Assembly (NCBI RefSeq): GCF_001969385.1
Contig: NZ_CP014802.1
Coordinates: 1-64,000 of the forward strand
Source of the DNA: Salipiger profundus
GTDB taxonomy: Bacteria; Pseudomonadota; Alphaproteobacteria; Rhodobacterales; Rhodobacteraceae
Length of the DNA stretch: 64,000 nucleotides
Direction of reading: 5' to 3'
Shown here: positions 42,852 to 50,563 of the stretch, piece after piece
How the letters are laid out: every line of letters starts with the position of its first letter
How positions within the stretch are numbered: the stretch's first letter is position 1
Notes under the pieces: model-generated
The model's database searches: none
Seen by the model: the letters and a program-made list of their open reading frames with translations, nothing else
Told to the model about the DNA's origin: nothing
Translations under genes and position numbers: made by a program

Positions 42852-43147
42852 TGGCTGCCACGACCTATGTCTGCACGATCAGTCATGTCGCCCGCGTGCT
42901 CGGAGAAGACCCGGATCTTCTCGAGGCCATCCTCAGCACCGACGATAACCTCGCCTACGGCAGCATTGTCAGCGTCCAGACCGGTCGCGAGGAATACCTT
43001 ACCGCTCTGACGGACCAGGGCATCGACGAACTCCGCGACATGCTCCTGTCAGCCCGGGTCTCTGTCGAGGAATGGCACCGCTTCCTTGAGGACTTCGTCG
43101 GCGAGCCTGACATCATCGCACGCGTCAAAGACCAGCCACTGCGGTAG
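42851..43147 (+). CDS. Small IS66-associated protein of unknown function
   Basis: The 98-aa acidic protein (MAATTYVCTISHVARVLGED, then DPDLLEAIL) starts at the ATG overlapping the tnpC stop and ends 15 bp before the proposed IS66 right end, so it belongs to the element. I do not recognise a domain; small passenger-type genes after tnpC occur in some IS66 elements. Regular acidic and hydrophobic spacing suggests a compact helical protein. Confidence 0.7.
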   Translation: MAATTYVCTISHVARVLGEDPDLLEAILSTDDNLAYGSIVSVQTGREEYLTALTDQGIDELRDMLLSARVSVEEWHRFLEDFVGEPDIIARVKDQPLR

Positions 43148-43174
43148 CTATCGGGCCGTTACGATGGAAGGGTC

Positions 43175-43537
43175 ATGCTGGACGAAGCTCTGAGCGTTGA
43201 GCGATGCCGACGGTGGAGTGACGACGAAAAGCTCGAGATCGTTCTGGCGGTTGGTGCTGACGAGGCGACGGTGACCCAAGTCGCTCAGCGCTACGAGGTG
43301 ACACGCTCTCAGATTTGCGGGTGGCGGCGGGACCTGAAGCAAAATGGTCTCTGGTCGCCCAGTCACGGCGCTTACTTCCTTCCCGTCGATCGGCCAGAGT
43401 AGGCGGCTCCAGCGTTCACGTCAACCAGATCGGCTCCGGTGGAGTTGCGATTGGCCAAAGGGAGATGTTTGAGCTTCTACAGCGGCATGGACGGAGAAGC
43501 TCTGACGCGGCTGATCCGGGCCGTCGAGGCGGCATGA
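43175..43537 (+). pseudogene. Frameshifted IS66 tnpA of a second element
   Basis: The first 75 codons (MLDEALSVERCRRWSDDEKLE to YFLPVDRPE, ending at 43402) match TnpA above, then a stop follows. The expected C-terminus, FYSGMDGEALTRLIRAVEAA, continues in another frame up to 43537, so an internal frameshift has broken the gene. Confidence 0.82.
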
Positions 43538-43658
43538 TCGGCCCGGGAACGGGCGTGCGGATCTACCTTGCCTGCGGCGCCACAGATATGAGGAAGGGCG
43601 TTTCTGGCCTATCCGCCATGGCACGGGACGTTCTGTGTCAGAAGCCTACAAGCGGAGA
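43534..43658 (+). pseudogene. Truncated IS66 tnpB of the second element
   Basis: MIGPGTGVRIYLACGATDMRKG starts at 43534 as in the intact tnpB, but after CQKPTSG homology stops and IS5 sequence takes over. The junction has a directly repeated ACAAGCGG (43648-43655 and 43660-43667), a sign of short-homology deletion. Confidence 0.82.
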
Positions 43659-43796
43659 TACAAGCGGCGCAGTCGTACCGAGATCATGTTTGGCAGGCCC
43701 AAGGATTGGCGGCGTGTCGCGATGCGTTATGACTGCTGCCCCGAGGTGTTTCTCTCTGGCATCGCGCTCGCGGCTCTCGTCATCTACTGGTTATGA
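43650..43796 (+). pseudogene. IS5-family transposase, C-terminal fragment
   Basis: The frame reads KRRYKRRSRTEIMFGRPKDW, then RRVAMRYDCCPEVFLSGIAL and VIYWL before the TGA at 43794-43796, the typical end of IS5 (IS427-like) transposases. The 700-base middle of the gene is missing. Confidence 0.8.
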
Positions 43797-43858
43797 AACC
43801 TGACCCTAGCTCACTAAAATACATTGGCAGAAATACGGTTTCGGACTACCTCACCTTC

Positions 43859-44617
43859 ATGATTTTCCGCTTCCGAAAAAAGAAGACCCTGAAGCCCATT
43901 TTCGATGCTCCGCTCCGCCCGGAGGTGCCGTTCTTCGCAATCGGTGATCTCCATGGTTGCGATTCTCTTTTCCGGAAATTGCTGTCCAGCCTCGAGGAAC
44001 TGGCCCCTTCTGAGGCCCGACTGGTTCTGGTCGGCGACTACGTCGACCGCGGCGATGACAGCGCCGAGGTGCTGCGCCGGCTTTTCCGGATGCAGGCTGA
44101 CGCGGGCGAGGAGATGATGATCTGCCTCAAGGGCAACCATGACCAGATGCTGCTCGATTTTCTCGACGACCCGCAGGGCACCGGGCCGCGCTGGCTGCGC
44201 TACGGCGGGCTGCAGACCCTTGCGAGCTATGGCCTGCAGGGCGTGCCGCAGACGGCGCCGGAAACGCGATGGCTCGAAACGCGGGATCGCCTGCGCGAGG
44301 CGGTCAGTGCGGACATCGAGCATTGGCTGCGCGCGCTGCCGACCCGCTGGCAGACAGGCAACGTGATGGTCTGCCATGCCGGGGCGGATCCGATGCGTCC
44401 GCCGGAAGAGCAGAGCGACCGGAGCCTGCTCTGGGGGCATCCGGAGTTCGAGAGCACACCCCGCAACGACGGAACGTGGGTCGTGCATGGCCATACCATC
44501 ACCGACCATCCTCGGCCCGAGAGCGGCCGGATCCCGGTCGACACCGGCGCCTATGCAACGGGCCGCCTGACGGCGGCCCTGGTCGAGACGGGAAAGGTGC
44601 AGTTCCTTTCGACCTGA
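43859..44617 (+). CDS. Metallophosphoesterase of the PPP phosphatase family
   Basis: The 252-aa protein carries the three PPP signatures in order: GDLHG near residue 31, GDYVDRG near 64 and GNHD near 95, with a later CHAG and VHGHT supplying metal-binding histidines. Such enzymes are Ser/Thr, and sometimes Tyr, protein phosphatases or nucleotide-polyphosphate hydrolases. The start at 43859 (MIFRFRKKK) is favoured; a longer frame would begin inside the IS5 terminal sequence at 43793. The gene lies between the IS complex and the exoY-like gene and points convergently at it. Whether it acts on EPS regulation is unknown. Confidence 0.88.
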   Translation: MIFRFRKKKTLKPIFDAPLRPEVPFFAIGDLHGCDSLFRKLLSSLEELAPSEARLVLVGDYVDRGDDSAEVLRRLFRMQADAGEEMMICLKGNHDQMLLDFLDDPQGTGPRWLRYGGLQTLASYGLQGVPQTAPETRWLETRDRLREAVSADIEHWLRALPTRWQTGNVMVCHAGADPMRPPEEQSDRSLLWGHPEFESTPRNDGTWVVHGHTITDHPRPESGRIPVDTGAYATGRLTAALVETGKVQFLST

Positions 44618-44620
44618 GCC

Positions 44621-44638
44621 GAGCCCTGCGCCGGGCTC
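44621..44638. terminator. Short hairpin between convergent genes
   Basis: GAGCCC (44621-44626) pairs with GGGCTC (44633-44638) around TGCGCC, in the 20 bp between the phosphatase stop and the stop of the sugar transferase. No T-tract; weak. Confidence 0.35.
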
Positions 44639-45332
44639 AGCGCCCGGTGCGGTTCATCACCGAGCCAGCGGTCTTGGCGATGAGCGTGCAGTCGGTCACC
44701 AGCGACACGGTCTGGAGGTATTCGATGTCCATCGCGACGCGTTCGGCGTAGCTCACGTCGTTGCGGCCCGAGACCTGCCAGAGCCCGGTGATGCCCGGCT
44801 TCATGGTCAGGTAGGCGGTGCGGCCGTGGCCGTACTTGCGCATCTCGGCGCGGACCACCGGGCGGGGGCCGACGAAGCTCATCTCGCCGGTCAGCACGTT
44901 CCAGATCTGCGGCAGCTCGTCGAGGCTGGTCGCACGCAGGAAGTGGCCGATCTTCGTGATGCGCGGATCATTGGTAAGCTTATGGTCGCGGGCCCATTCC
45001 TCGGCCGCCGCCGGGTTCTCGGCGAGATAGCTGACGAGACGCTCCTCGGCGTTGGGCATCATGGTGCGGATCTTCCAGCAGCGGAACACCTTGCCGTTCT
45101 TGCCGATGCGGCGATGGCCAAAGAAGCCGGGGCCGCCGTCGAGGCGGGTAAGCACCCAAAGCAGCGTGATCACCGGCAGCAGCACCGGCATCAGCAGCAG
45201 CGCGAAGACGAGGTCGACGACACGCTTGGTGAAACGGGCATAGAACTTGCGCGCCTCGCGCCGGTAGGCCATGCGGCGCGAGAAAAGATGGCTCGTCTCG
45301 TTCAGAGTGGCTCCGGCATCGAGCATCGTCAT
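44637..45332 (-). CDS. exoY: ExoY-type undecaprenyl-phosphate sugar phosphotransferase
   Basis: The 231-aa monotopic membrane enzyme starts EPS synthesis by moving a sugar-1-phosphate (galactose or glucose in known relatives) from a UDP-sugar to undecaprenyl phosphate. It has one membrane segment (VVDLVFALLLMPVLLPVITL), FRCWKIRTMMPNAE, LDELPQIWNVLTGEMSFVGPRP in pieces, and the closing KPGITGLWQVSGR, all hallmarks of bacterial sugar transferases. The length fits ExoY (226 aa) rather than the longer WbaP. GGAG lies eight bases before the ATG at 45332. It stands apart from the main EPS cluster, beyond the IS complex. Confidence 0.93.
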   Translation of the reverse strand: MTMLDAGATLNETSHLFSRRMAYRREARKFYARFTKRVVDLVFALLLMPVLLPVITLLWVLTRLDGGPGFFGHRRIGKNGKVFRCWKIRTMMPNAEERLVSYLAENPAAAEEWARDHKLTNDPRITKIGHFLRATSLDELPQIWNVLTGEMSFVGPRPVVRAEMRKYGHGRTAYLTMKPGITGLWQVSGRNDVSYAERVAMDIEYLQTVSLVTDCTLIAKTAGSVMNRTGR

Positions 45333-45926
45333 GGGATCATCTCCGCTAAAGTAAAGCAGGGGGCGTCTTCGGTGAAGACCGGCAATTCAAAACGTTATAT
45401 CGTCGGCGGTTATATTCATTGACGGGAAGGTTAAGCCATCCGGTCCAATTCGCTTTTCCCGTGTATAGTTAATCATTTGTTTACTGTCTAGTTTCTGCAA
45501 GCGCGAAACTTTCGCGACCGCTGCGCAGGTAGGACAGGGGCAATTCCCGTAAAGGGGCTGCGGACAGGTTGCGGGGGTTTCGGCCAGGTTTCGCTTGGCG
45601 GCAGGGTTTTTCTAGAGAAGTCAAGGGACTATGGGCAACCTGGAGTTGTCGAAAGGGCATCTGAAAAGCCTTTAACGTGCCGTGCCGCAGAGGACGCAGA
45701 GGCCTCGTGCTGCCGAGTGCGCGCAGATGGTGTCGGGAAATGTCGCGGAATTTGACGCTCTTTTTCCGAGCGGCTGCATTTCCTTCAACCAGAAATCGCC
45801 CGGCTGCATAAATTATGACCGGTCGTGCAAGCGGATCCGCGTGCCCGGGCGGGCCGGGAACGCGAAAGTGAGTCGGAGAGGCTGAGAATCAATCCTGGGT
45901 TGTTCGACGCCGGGCCGCCCAACACC
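45333..45926 (-). promoter_or_regulatory. Leader of the exoY-like gene, with a perfect palindrome
   Basis: The 594 bases hold no convincing gene. The part next to exoY is AT-rich, as expected for its promoter. CGCGAAA-C-TTTCGCG (45502-45516) is a perfect 15-base palindrome about 170 bp upstream of the start and is a candidate operator. The right end forms the 3' region of the next RTX gene. Confidence 0.35.
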
Positions 45927-48500
45927 TCAGACGAAAATGATATCGCCCGTGGTCAGCTCGGCCGTGGTCACGCCTTCGACGAGGATGGTGAAGCCGTCGA
46001 TCCCGATCGCGACGCCGCCCGAGACCGTCTCGAAGCTCAGGTCGGCAGGCGCCGTGCCCGAGATCCGGATGAGATCAGTGCCGTTCTCGAAATCCTCGAT
46101 CACGTCGGTCTCGCCCGCGCCGAGATCGTTGAAGACGAAGAGATCCGCGCCGCCGCCACCCTGCAGCAGGTCGCTGCCGCTGCCGCCATTCAGCGTGTCC
46201 GACCCGGTGCCGCCGCCGATCGTGTCGTCGCCCGCGCCGCCGGCAAGGAAATCGTGGCCGGCCTCGCCCGCGAGCACGTCATCGTCGTCGCCCGCGCCGA
46301 TGCTGTCGTTGCCGTCGCCGCCGGTGAGCGTGTCGCGCCCGGTGCCGCCGCCCATGTTGTCGTCGCCGACCCCGCCGTCGACGCTGTCGTTGCCGTAGCT
46401 GCCGGCCAGTGTGTCGTCGCCGGCACCGCCCAGCACCGTGTCGGCGCCGTAGCCGCCCGAGGCGGCGTCCTGGTCGGCGCCCGCGTTGACGTAGTCGTCG
46501 CCCGTGCCGCCGCCGATCACGTCGTTGCCGGTGTTGCCGTAGAGCGTGTCGTCGCCGTCGCCGCCGCCGATGGAGTCGTTGCCCTCGCGGCCGAGCGCGT
46601 AATCGTCGCCCCCGTGCAGGGCGATGTTGTCGTGGTTGTCGCCACCGTCGACCCAGTCGTCGCCCTCGCGCCCGAGCAGCGAGTCGTTGCCCTGACCGCC
46701 GTAGAGCGTGTCGTTGCCGGTGCCGCCGTCGAGGAAGTCGCTGGCGTCGCCGCCGTCGATCATGTCGTGGCCCGCGCCGGCCTCGATCCGGTTGGTCGCG
46801 GCGTTGCCGGTGAGCGTGTCGTCGCCAGCGCCGGTGAAGAGATCCTCGATCACCGTGCCGCGGGCGATGGCGAGGTTGCCGATGCCGCCCTCGATGTCCG
46901 AGAGGCTTTCCTCGCGCAGGTCGATCCGCTGGTCGGCGTCCGAGGAGGACAGGTCGACCAGGTCGTGCCCGTTCCGGTCGTAGAGCGTGAAGGCCAGCGG
47001 ATCGCCGTAGAGGTCGAGGGCGCTACCGCCGTCGAACAGAACGTCCATGACCGCGCCGAGGTAGCCGCCGAGCGTGCTGCCCTCGCCCCAGACGGTGTTG
47101 CCGGCGGTCTGGCTGGCGGCGTCGGGGGCGCCGTAGAGCGACTGGATGGCGAGGATGTCGACCATCATCGCCCCGGCGAGATAGGCGAAGCTGGCCTCGA
47201 CCGAGGTGTTGTCGTCCTGGCTGAAGTAGGACATCAGCGAGAGCTGCCAGCTGTCGTTCGAGAAGGTCTCGTCGACGCCATAGCTCGCGTCGCCGTTGTA
47301 GTTGCCCTGGTGGCCGAGCCCCAGCGCGTGGCCGATCTCGTGCACGTAGGTGAGGAAACTGTAGCTGTCGATCGTGGTGCCGTAGGTCGCGAGCCAGTCG
47401 GTCGAGACGTTCACGGTCGAACTGATGATCTCGCCGCCCGAGACGATGGAATCCGAGTAGGCGCCCCAGTCGCTGTTGTCGAAGGTGATGTCGGCACTGC
47501 CGCCGGCGATCTCGACGAATTCGAGGTCGGCGACCATCTCCCAGGCTTCGAAGGCCCAGCGGGCGAGCTGTTGACCGTCGGCGCCGAGGCTGGTGATGTC
47601 GACGGTGATCTGGTTGCTCGACGCCGTGTCGAAGGCGCGCGGCGTCTCGCCGTTGTCGATCCAGTAGCCCTCGGTCAGGTAGGTGGCGAGCTCGTCCAGC
47701 GTGCCCGGCTCGGCGGGTTCGCTCTCGGCGCTCTGGATCAGGTAGCTGCCGGCGTAGCCGTCACCATAGGCGGCGGCCTCGATGTAATAGGTGCCGCTGG
47801 TCTCGGCGATGTAGCCCAGCAGCGACTCGTAGTCCGTGCCGCCGTCGTCGTTCTGCGCCACCAGGTCGCCGCTGGCGTCGTAGAGGTAGAGAAACGGGTC
47901 CTCGAGCGTGCCCACGCCGCTCGGCGCGCCCTGCATGGAAAACGTGTAGAGCTGGCCCTCGGTCAGCTCGATGGCGATCCAGTCGCGGTCGCCGACGGTG
48001 TCGAGCGTGCCCTCGAAGCTGTCGCCGACCCCGATGGTGTAGGGCGTGCCGGCGTTTTCCGGCGCGTCGGAGGTCTCGACCACGACCTGGTTCAGGCTCG
48101 CGGTGTAGGTGCCGGCGTAATCGTCGGCATAGGCGGCGGCCTCGATGTAGTAGGTGCCGGTCACGCTCGCGGTGAAGCTCAGCGCGGAATCGTAGCTCCG
48201 GCCGCCGTCGTCGTCCTCGGCCACTACCGCGCCGGTGGCGTCGAGCAGGGAGAGATAGGGGTCGACGAGGCTGCCGCCGCCGCTCGAGACACCGCTGAGC
48301 GAGATCGTGTAGGCGGTGCCGGCCTGCAGCTCGACGGCGATCCAGTCGCGGTCGCCGGTGGTCGCGAGCGTGCCGAGGAAGCTGTCGCCGACTTCGATGG
48401 CATAGGGGGTGGCGGTGCTTTCGGGCGCGTCCGCGGTCTCGGGGATCTCGGCGAGGGTGGCGCTGAAGGCGGGGCCGGGCTGGCGCGCAAGAGAGGTCAT
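45927..48500 (-). CDS. Secreted RTX metalloprotease, serralysin-like, with two PPC domains
   Basis: The 857-aa protein has two N-terminal PPC domains (about residues 30-240, with GDRDWIAVEL and TGTYYIEAAAY in each), a zinc protease domain with HEIGHALGLGH at residues 387-397 and the Met-turn SLMSYF, then RTX repeats from about residue 570 and a C-terminal GDIIFV typical of type I signals. It is a paralogue of the protease at 199-4599 but with one fewer PPC domain and a shorter repeat region. It includes the NHDNIALH and DQDAASGGYG module. AAAGG precedes the ATG. Substrate unknown; exporter not in the window. Confidence 0.93.
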   Translation of the reverse strand: MTSLARQPGPAFSATLAEIPETADAPESTATPYAIEVGDSFLGTLATTGDRDWIAVELQAGTAYTISLSGVSSGGGSLVDPYLSLLDATGAVVAEDDDGGRSYDSALSFTASVTGTYYIEAAAYADDYAGTYTASLNQVVVETSDAPENAGTPYTIGVGDSFEGTLDTVGDRDWIAIELTEGQLYTFSMQGAPSGVGTLEDPFLYLYDASGDLVAQNDDGGTDYESLLGYIAETSGTYYIEAAAYGDGYAGSYLIQSAESEPAEPGTLDELATYLTEGYWIDNGETPRAFDTASSNQITVDITSLGADGQQLARWAFEAWEMVADLEFVEIAGGSADITFDNSDWGAYSDSIVSGGEIISSTVNVSTDWLATYGTTIDSYSFLTYVHEIGHALGLGHQGNYNGDASYGVDETFSNDSWQLSLMSYFSQDDNTSVEASFAYLAGAMMVDILAIQSLYGAPDAASQTAGNTVWGEGSTLGGYLGAVMDVLFDGGSALDLYGDPLAFTLYDRNGHDLVDLSSSDADQRIDLREESLSDIEGGIGNLAIARGTVIEDLFTGAGDDTLTGNAATNRIEAGAGHDMIDGGDASDFLDGGTGNDTLYGGQGNDSLLGREGDDWVDGGDNHDNIALHGGDDYALGREGNDSIGGGDGDDTLYGNTGNDVIGGGTGDDYVNAGADQDAASGGYGADTVLGGAGDDTLAGSYGNDSVDGGVGDDNMGGGTGRDTLTGGDGNDSIGAGDDDDVLAGEAGHDFLAGGAGDDTIGGGTGSDTLNGGSGSDLLQGGGGADLFVFNDLGAGETDVIEDFENGTDLIRISGTAPADLSFETVSGGVAIGIDGFTILVEGVTTAELTTGDIIFV

Positions 48501-48661
48501 GGAAAGCCTTTTGTCATCGAAAATGGGGCCCGTGGCGGACCGGTGGGCCGACGGAAAAAATATAGCTTGGGAAGGGTTTGCACGTCACGCGAAAAAGCGG
48601 GGCAGGGCGCGTGGGCAAAGGGGCAGGGCCCCTCCCGGGGCCCGCCCGCCGCGATGCGAAA

Positions 48662-48683
48662 GGGGGGCCGTTCCCGGCCCCCC
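48662..48683 (-). terminator. Hairpin after the 435-aa RTX gene
   Basis: On the minus strand GGGGGGCCG pairs with CGGCCCCCC around GGAA (plus coordinates 48662-48683) and is followed by CTTTCG. It begins 8 bp after the RTX stop, before the next gene. Confidence 0.65.
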
Positions 48684-48690
48684 GAGGTGC

Positions 48691-49998
48691 TCAGACGAAG
48701 TAGAAGTCGGCGCTGGTGAGGGTGGTGCTGTCCATGCCCTCGACGTAGATCACGTGGCCGGTGTCGCCGACCGTCACCTCGACGCCGTACTCGGTGTCGT
48801 CGAAGCTCAGGTCGCTCGGCGACACGCCGCTCAGGCGGATCAGGTCGACGCCGTCCTCGAAGTCCCGGATCTCGTCGTATTCGCCCCAGTTGAAGTCGTT
48901 GAAGACGAACACGTCGCTGTAGCCGTCGCCACCGTCGTAGCCGCCGTACATGACGTCGTCGCCGTCTCCGGCGTTGATGGTGTCATAGCCATCACCGCCG
49001 TAGATGGTGTCGTCGCCGTTGCCACCGGCAAGGAAGTCGTTGCCGTTCTCGCCGTCGACCACGTCATTGCCGTCACCGGCGCCGACCGCGTCGTTGCCGT
49101 CGTAGCCGAGGATGGTGTCGTTGCCCGCGCCGCCGCCGAGGCTGTCGTCGCCGGTCCAGCCGTCGACGTAGTCGTCGCCGCCGCTGCCGCCCATGGTGTC
49201 GTCACCGGCGCCGCCGTCGATGTAGTCGTTGCCGTCACCGCCGCCGACACGGTCCTGGTCGTCGCCAGCATAGATCTCGTCGTCGTCGGCGCCGCCGCCG
49301 ATCACGTCGTTGCCGGAGCCGCCGTAGATGGTGTCGTAGCCGTCGCTGCCGCCGATGGAGTCGTTGCCGAGGCCGCCCTCGGCGTAGTCGTCACCTTCGT
49401 GCAGGGCGATGTTGTCGTGGTTGTCGCCACCGTAGACGGTGTCGTCGCCCTCGCGGCCGAGCAGCGAGTCGTTGCCCTGGCCGCCGTAGATGACATCGTC
49501 GCCCTCGAGCCCGTCGAGGAAGTCGTTGGCGGCGAGCCCGTCGATGGTGTCGTCACCGCTGGTGCCGCTTAGGATGTCGAAGCCGTTGGTGCCGAGGATG
49601 TAGGACCCGGGCGTGCCCGCCGAGGTGACCGACATCAGGTAGGTGCCGGTGTAGGCGTCGCTGAAGGCGTCGGCCTCGATGTAATACCAGCCGGTGTAGT
49701 CGGCGGTGTAGGTCAGCAGGGAATCGTAGCCGAAACCGCCGTCGTCATCGTGGTCGATCTCGAAGCCACCGTCGTCGTAGAGCCAGACGTAGGGGTCGCC
49801 GAGAGTGCCGTCGCCGCTGTCGGAGCCGGTCAGCGAGATGGTGTATTCCACGCCGGCGGTCAGGTAGATCGCGACCCAGTCGTAGTCACCGAAGTAGTCG
49901 ATGGTGCCGCTGAAGGTGTCGCCGCTCGAGATGGTGTAAGGGGTGCTGGTATCCGCCGGGGCGTCGGTGGTCTCGGTATAGGATGCATGGGTCGACAT
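48691..49998 (-). CDS. RTX calcium-binding protein with one PPC domain
   Basis: The 435-aa protein has one N-terminal PPC-like domain (about residues 20-130: GDYDWVAIYL, TGWYYIEADAF), then RTX nonapeptide repeats from about residue 140 to 365, and a C-terminal ADFYFV. There is no zinc motif, so it is not a protease. It carries DNHDNIALHEGDD but the DQDAASGGYG part has changed to DQDRVGGGDG. A type I export substrate is likely. AGGAGGA precedes the ATG at 49998. Confidence 0.92.
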   Translation of the reverse strand: MSTHASYTETTDAPADTSTPYTISSGDTFSGTIDYFGDYDWVAIYLTAGVEYTISLTGSDSGDGTLGDPYVWLYDDGGFEIDHDDDGGFGYDSLLTYTADYTGWYYIEADAFSDAYTGTYLMSVTSAGTPGSYILGTNGFDILSGTSGDDTIDGLAANDFLDGLEGDDVIYGGQGNDSLLGREGDDTVYGGDNHDNIALHEGDDYAEGGLGNDSIGGSDGYDTIYGGSGNDVIGGGADDDEIYAGDDQDRVGGGDGNDYIDGGAGDDTMGGSGGDDYVDGWTGDDSLGGGAGNDTILGYDGNDAVGAGDGNDVVDGENGNDFLAGGNGDDTIYGGDGYDTINAGDGDDVMYGGYDGGDGYSDVFVFNDFNWGEYDEIRDFEDGVDLIRLSGVSPSDLSFDDTEYGVEVTVGDTGHVIYVEGMDSTTLTSADFYFV

Positions 49999-50061
49999 GG
50001 ACGTGTCCTCCTCTGGGTCTGCCGAATATGGATTTTGGAAAAGTGTTTTCAGGTTAAAGGG

Positions 50062-50502
50062 TTACAGTGGGAGCGCGCTGATTTTCAGCAGCGCGCGAGT
50101 GAACCGCGGGTACATCCGCGGCGCCAGCTCGGCGTCCATGACGCCGATCGTGGCCTCGGGGCCGGTAACGGGGGCGGAATCGGTGCTGCCCTGCCACAGC
50201 AGATGCGCGGTGAGCCCGTGCGCATCCACGCGGTCGAGTTGCAGCGACAGGTTGAGACTGCCGGATTCCGGTGCCGTTCCGGGCATGCTGTCCGCCCGGC
50301 GCAGCTCGTGGCCGGGGGCGATTTCGCTCAGCGCGAGGCGCAGTGCCTCGCAGAGCGCCTGCGGATCTTCCAGCCCGCTTTCGGGGCAGGTGTAGTGCAG
50401 GATCGGGGTGGGGGAGGTTCCGGCCATGGCGTGCTCTCCTCCGGTGGCGGACGCCAGCCCTGCGGCGCAGAGCACTGCAGCAAGGCGAAGGCGTCGGGAC
50501 AT
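50062..50502 (-). CDS. Small secreted protein of unknown function
   Basis: The 146-aa protein starts at ATG 50502 after AAAGG and has a Sec signal peptide (MSRRLRLAAVLCAAGLASAT, probable cleavage before GGEHAMAG or after HAMA). The mature part contains two cysteines (YTCPES and ALCEAL) that could form a disulfide, and ends RFTRALLKISALPL. I recognise no domain. It lies between two RTX genes in the same direction, 63 bp before the 435-aa RTX gene, and may be co-transcribed with it. It might act in the periplasm with the RTX or EPS machinery, but that rests on position only. Confidence 0.72.
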   Translation of the reverse strand: MSRRLRLAAVLCAAGLASATGGEHAMAGTSPTPILHYTCPESGLEDPQALCEALRLALSEIAPGHELRRADSMPGTAPESGSLNLSLQLDRVDAHGLTAHLLWQGSTDSAPVTGPEATIGVMDAELAPRMYPRFTRALLKISALPL

Positions 50503-50525
50503 GGCAATGACCTTTCGAAAATCTG

Positions 50526-50553
50526 TCCGGCACCCCGCGCACGGGGGGCCGGA
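50526..50553 (-). terminator. Hairpin after the 833-aa RTX gene
   Basis: On the minus strand TCCGGC-CCCC pairs with GGGG-GCCGGA around a six-base loop with one mismatch, followed by CAGATTTTCG. It sits 10 bp after the RTX stop at 50564. Confidence 0.6.
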
Positions 50554-50563
50554 AAGGCTCGGG

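Larger units (their letters stand above)
40265..43162 (+). mobile_element. IS66-family insertion sequence, probably complete
   Basis: The element carries tnpA, tnpB, tnpC and an accessory gene in one direction. The proposed ends are the imperfect inverted repeats GTAACCGACCGGTTG (40265) and, on the other strand from 43162, GTAACGGCCCGATAG, matching at 12 of 15 positions. The usual 8-bp target duplication is not seen (CATATGTC on the left, GATGGAAG on the right), which fits the later deletion on the right side. Confidence 0.65.
40156..43814. mobile_element. IS5-family element, disrupted by IS66 and partly deleted
   Basis: Perfect 16-bp inverted repeats mark the ends: GTGAGCTAGGGTCAGG (40156-40171) and CCTGACCCTAGCTCAC (43799-43814). 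Inside the left end is an IS5-type transposase start (MSNLFWLIDAHM at 40227) and inside the right end its C-terminus (RTEIMFGRPKDWRRVAMRY to VIYWL). The middle is replaced by IS66 material. No clear target duplication is visible next to the repeats. Confidence 0.8.

Noticed and set aside
40156..43814. Target-site duplication flanking the IS5 repeats
   Set aside because: The bases outside the two 16-bp repeats (TTAT on the left, TAAA on the right) do not give a convincing duplication.
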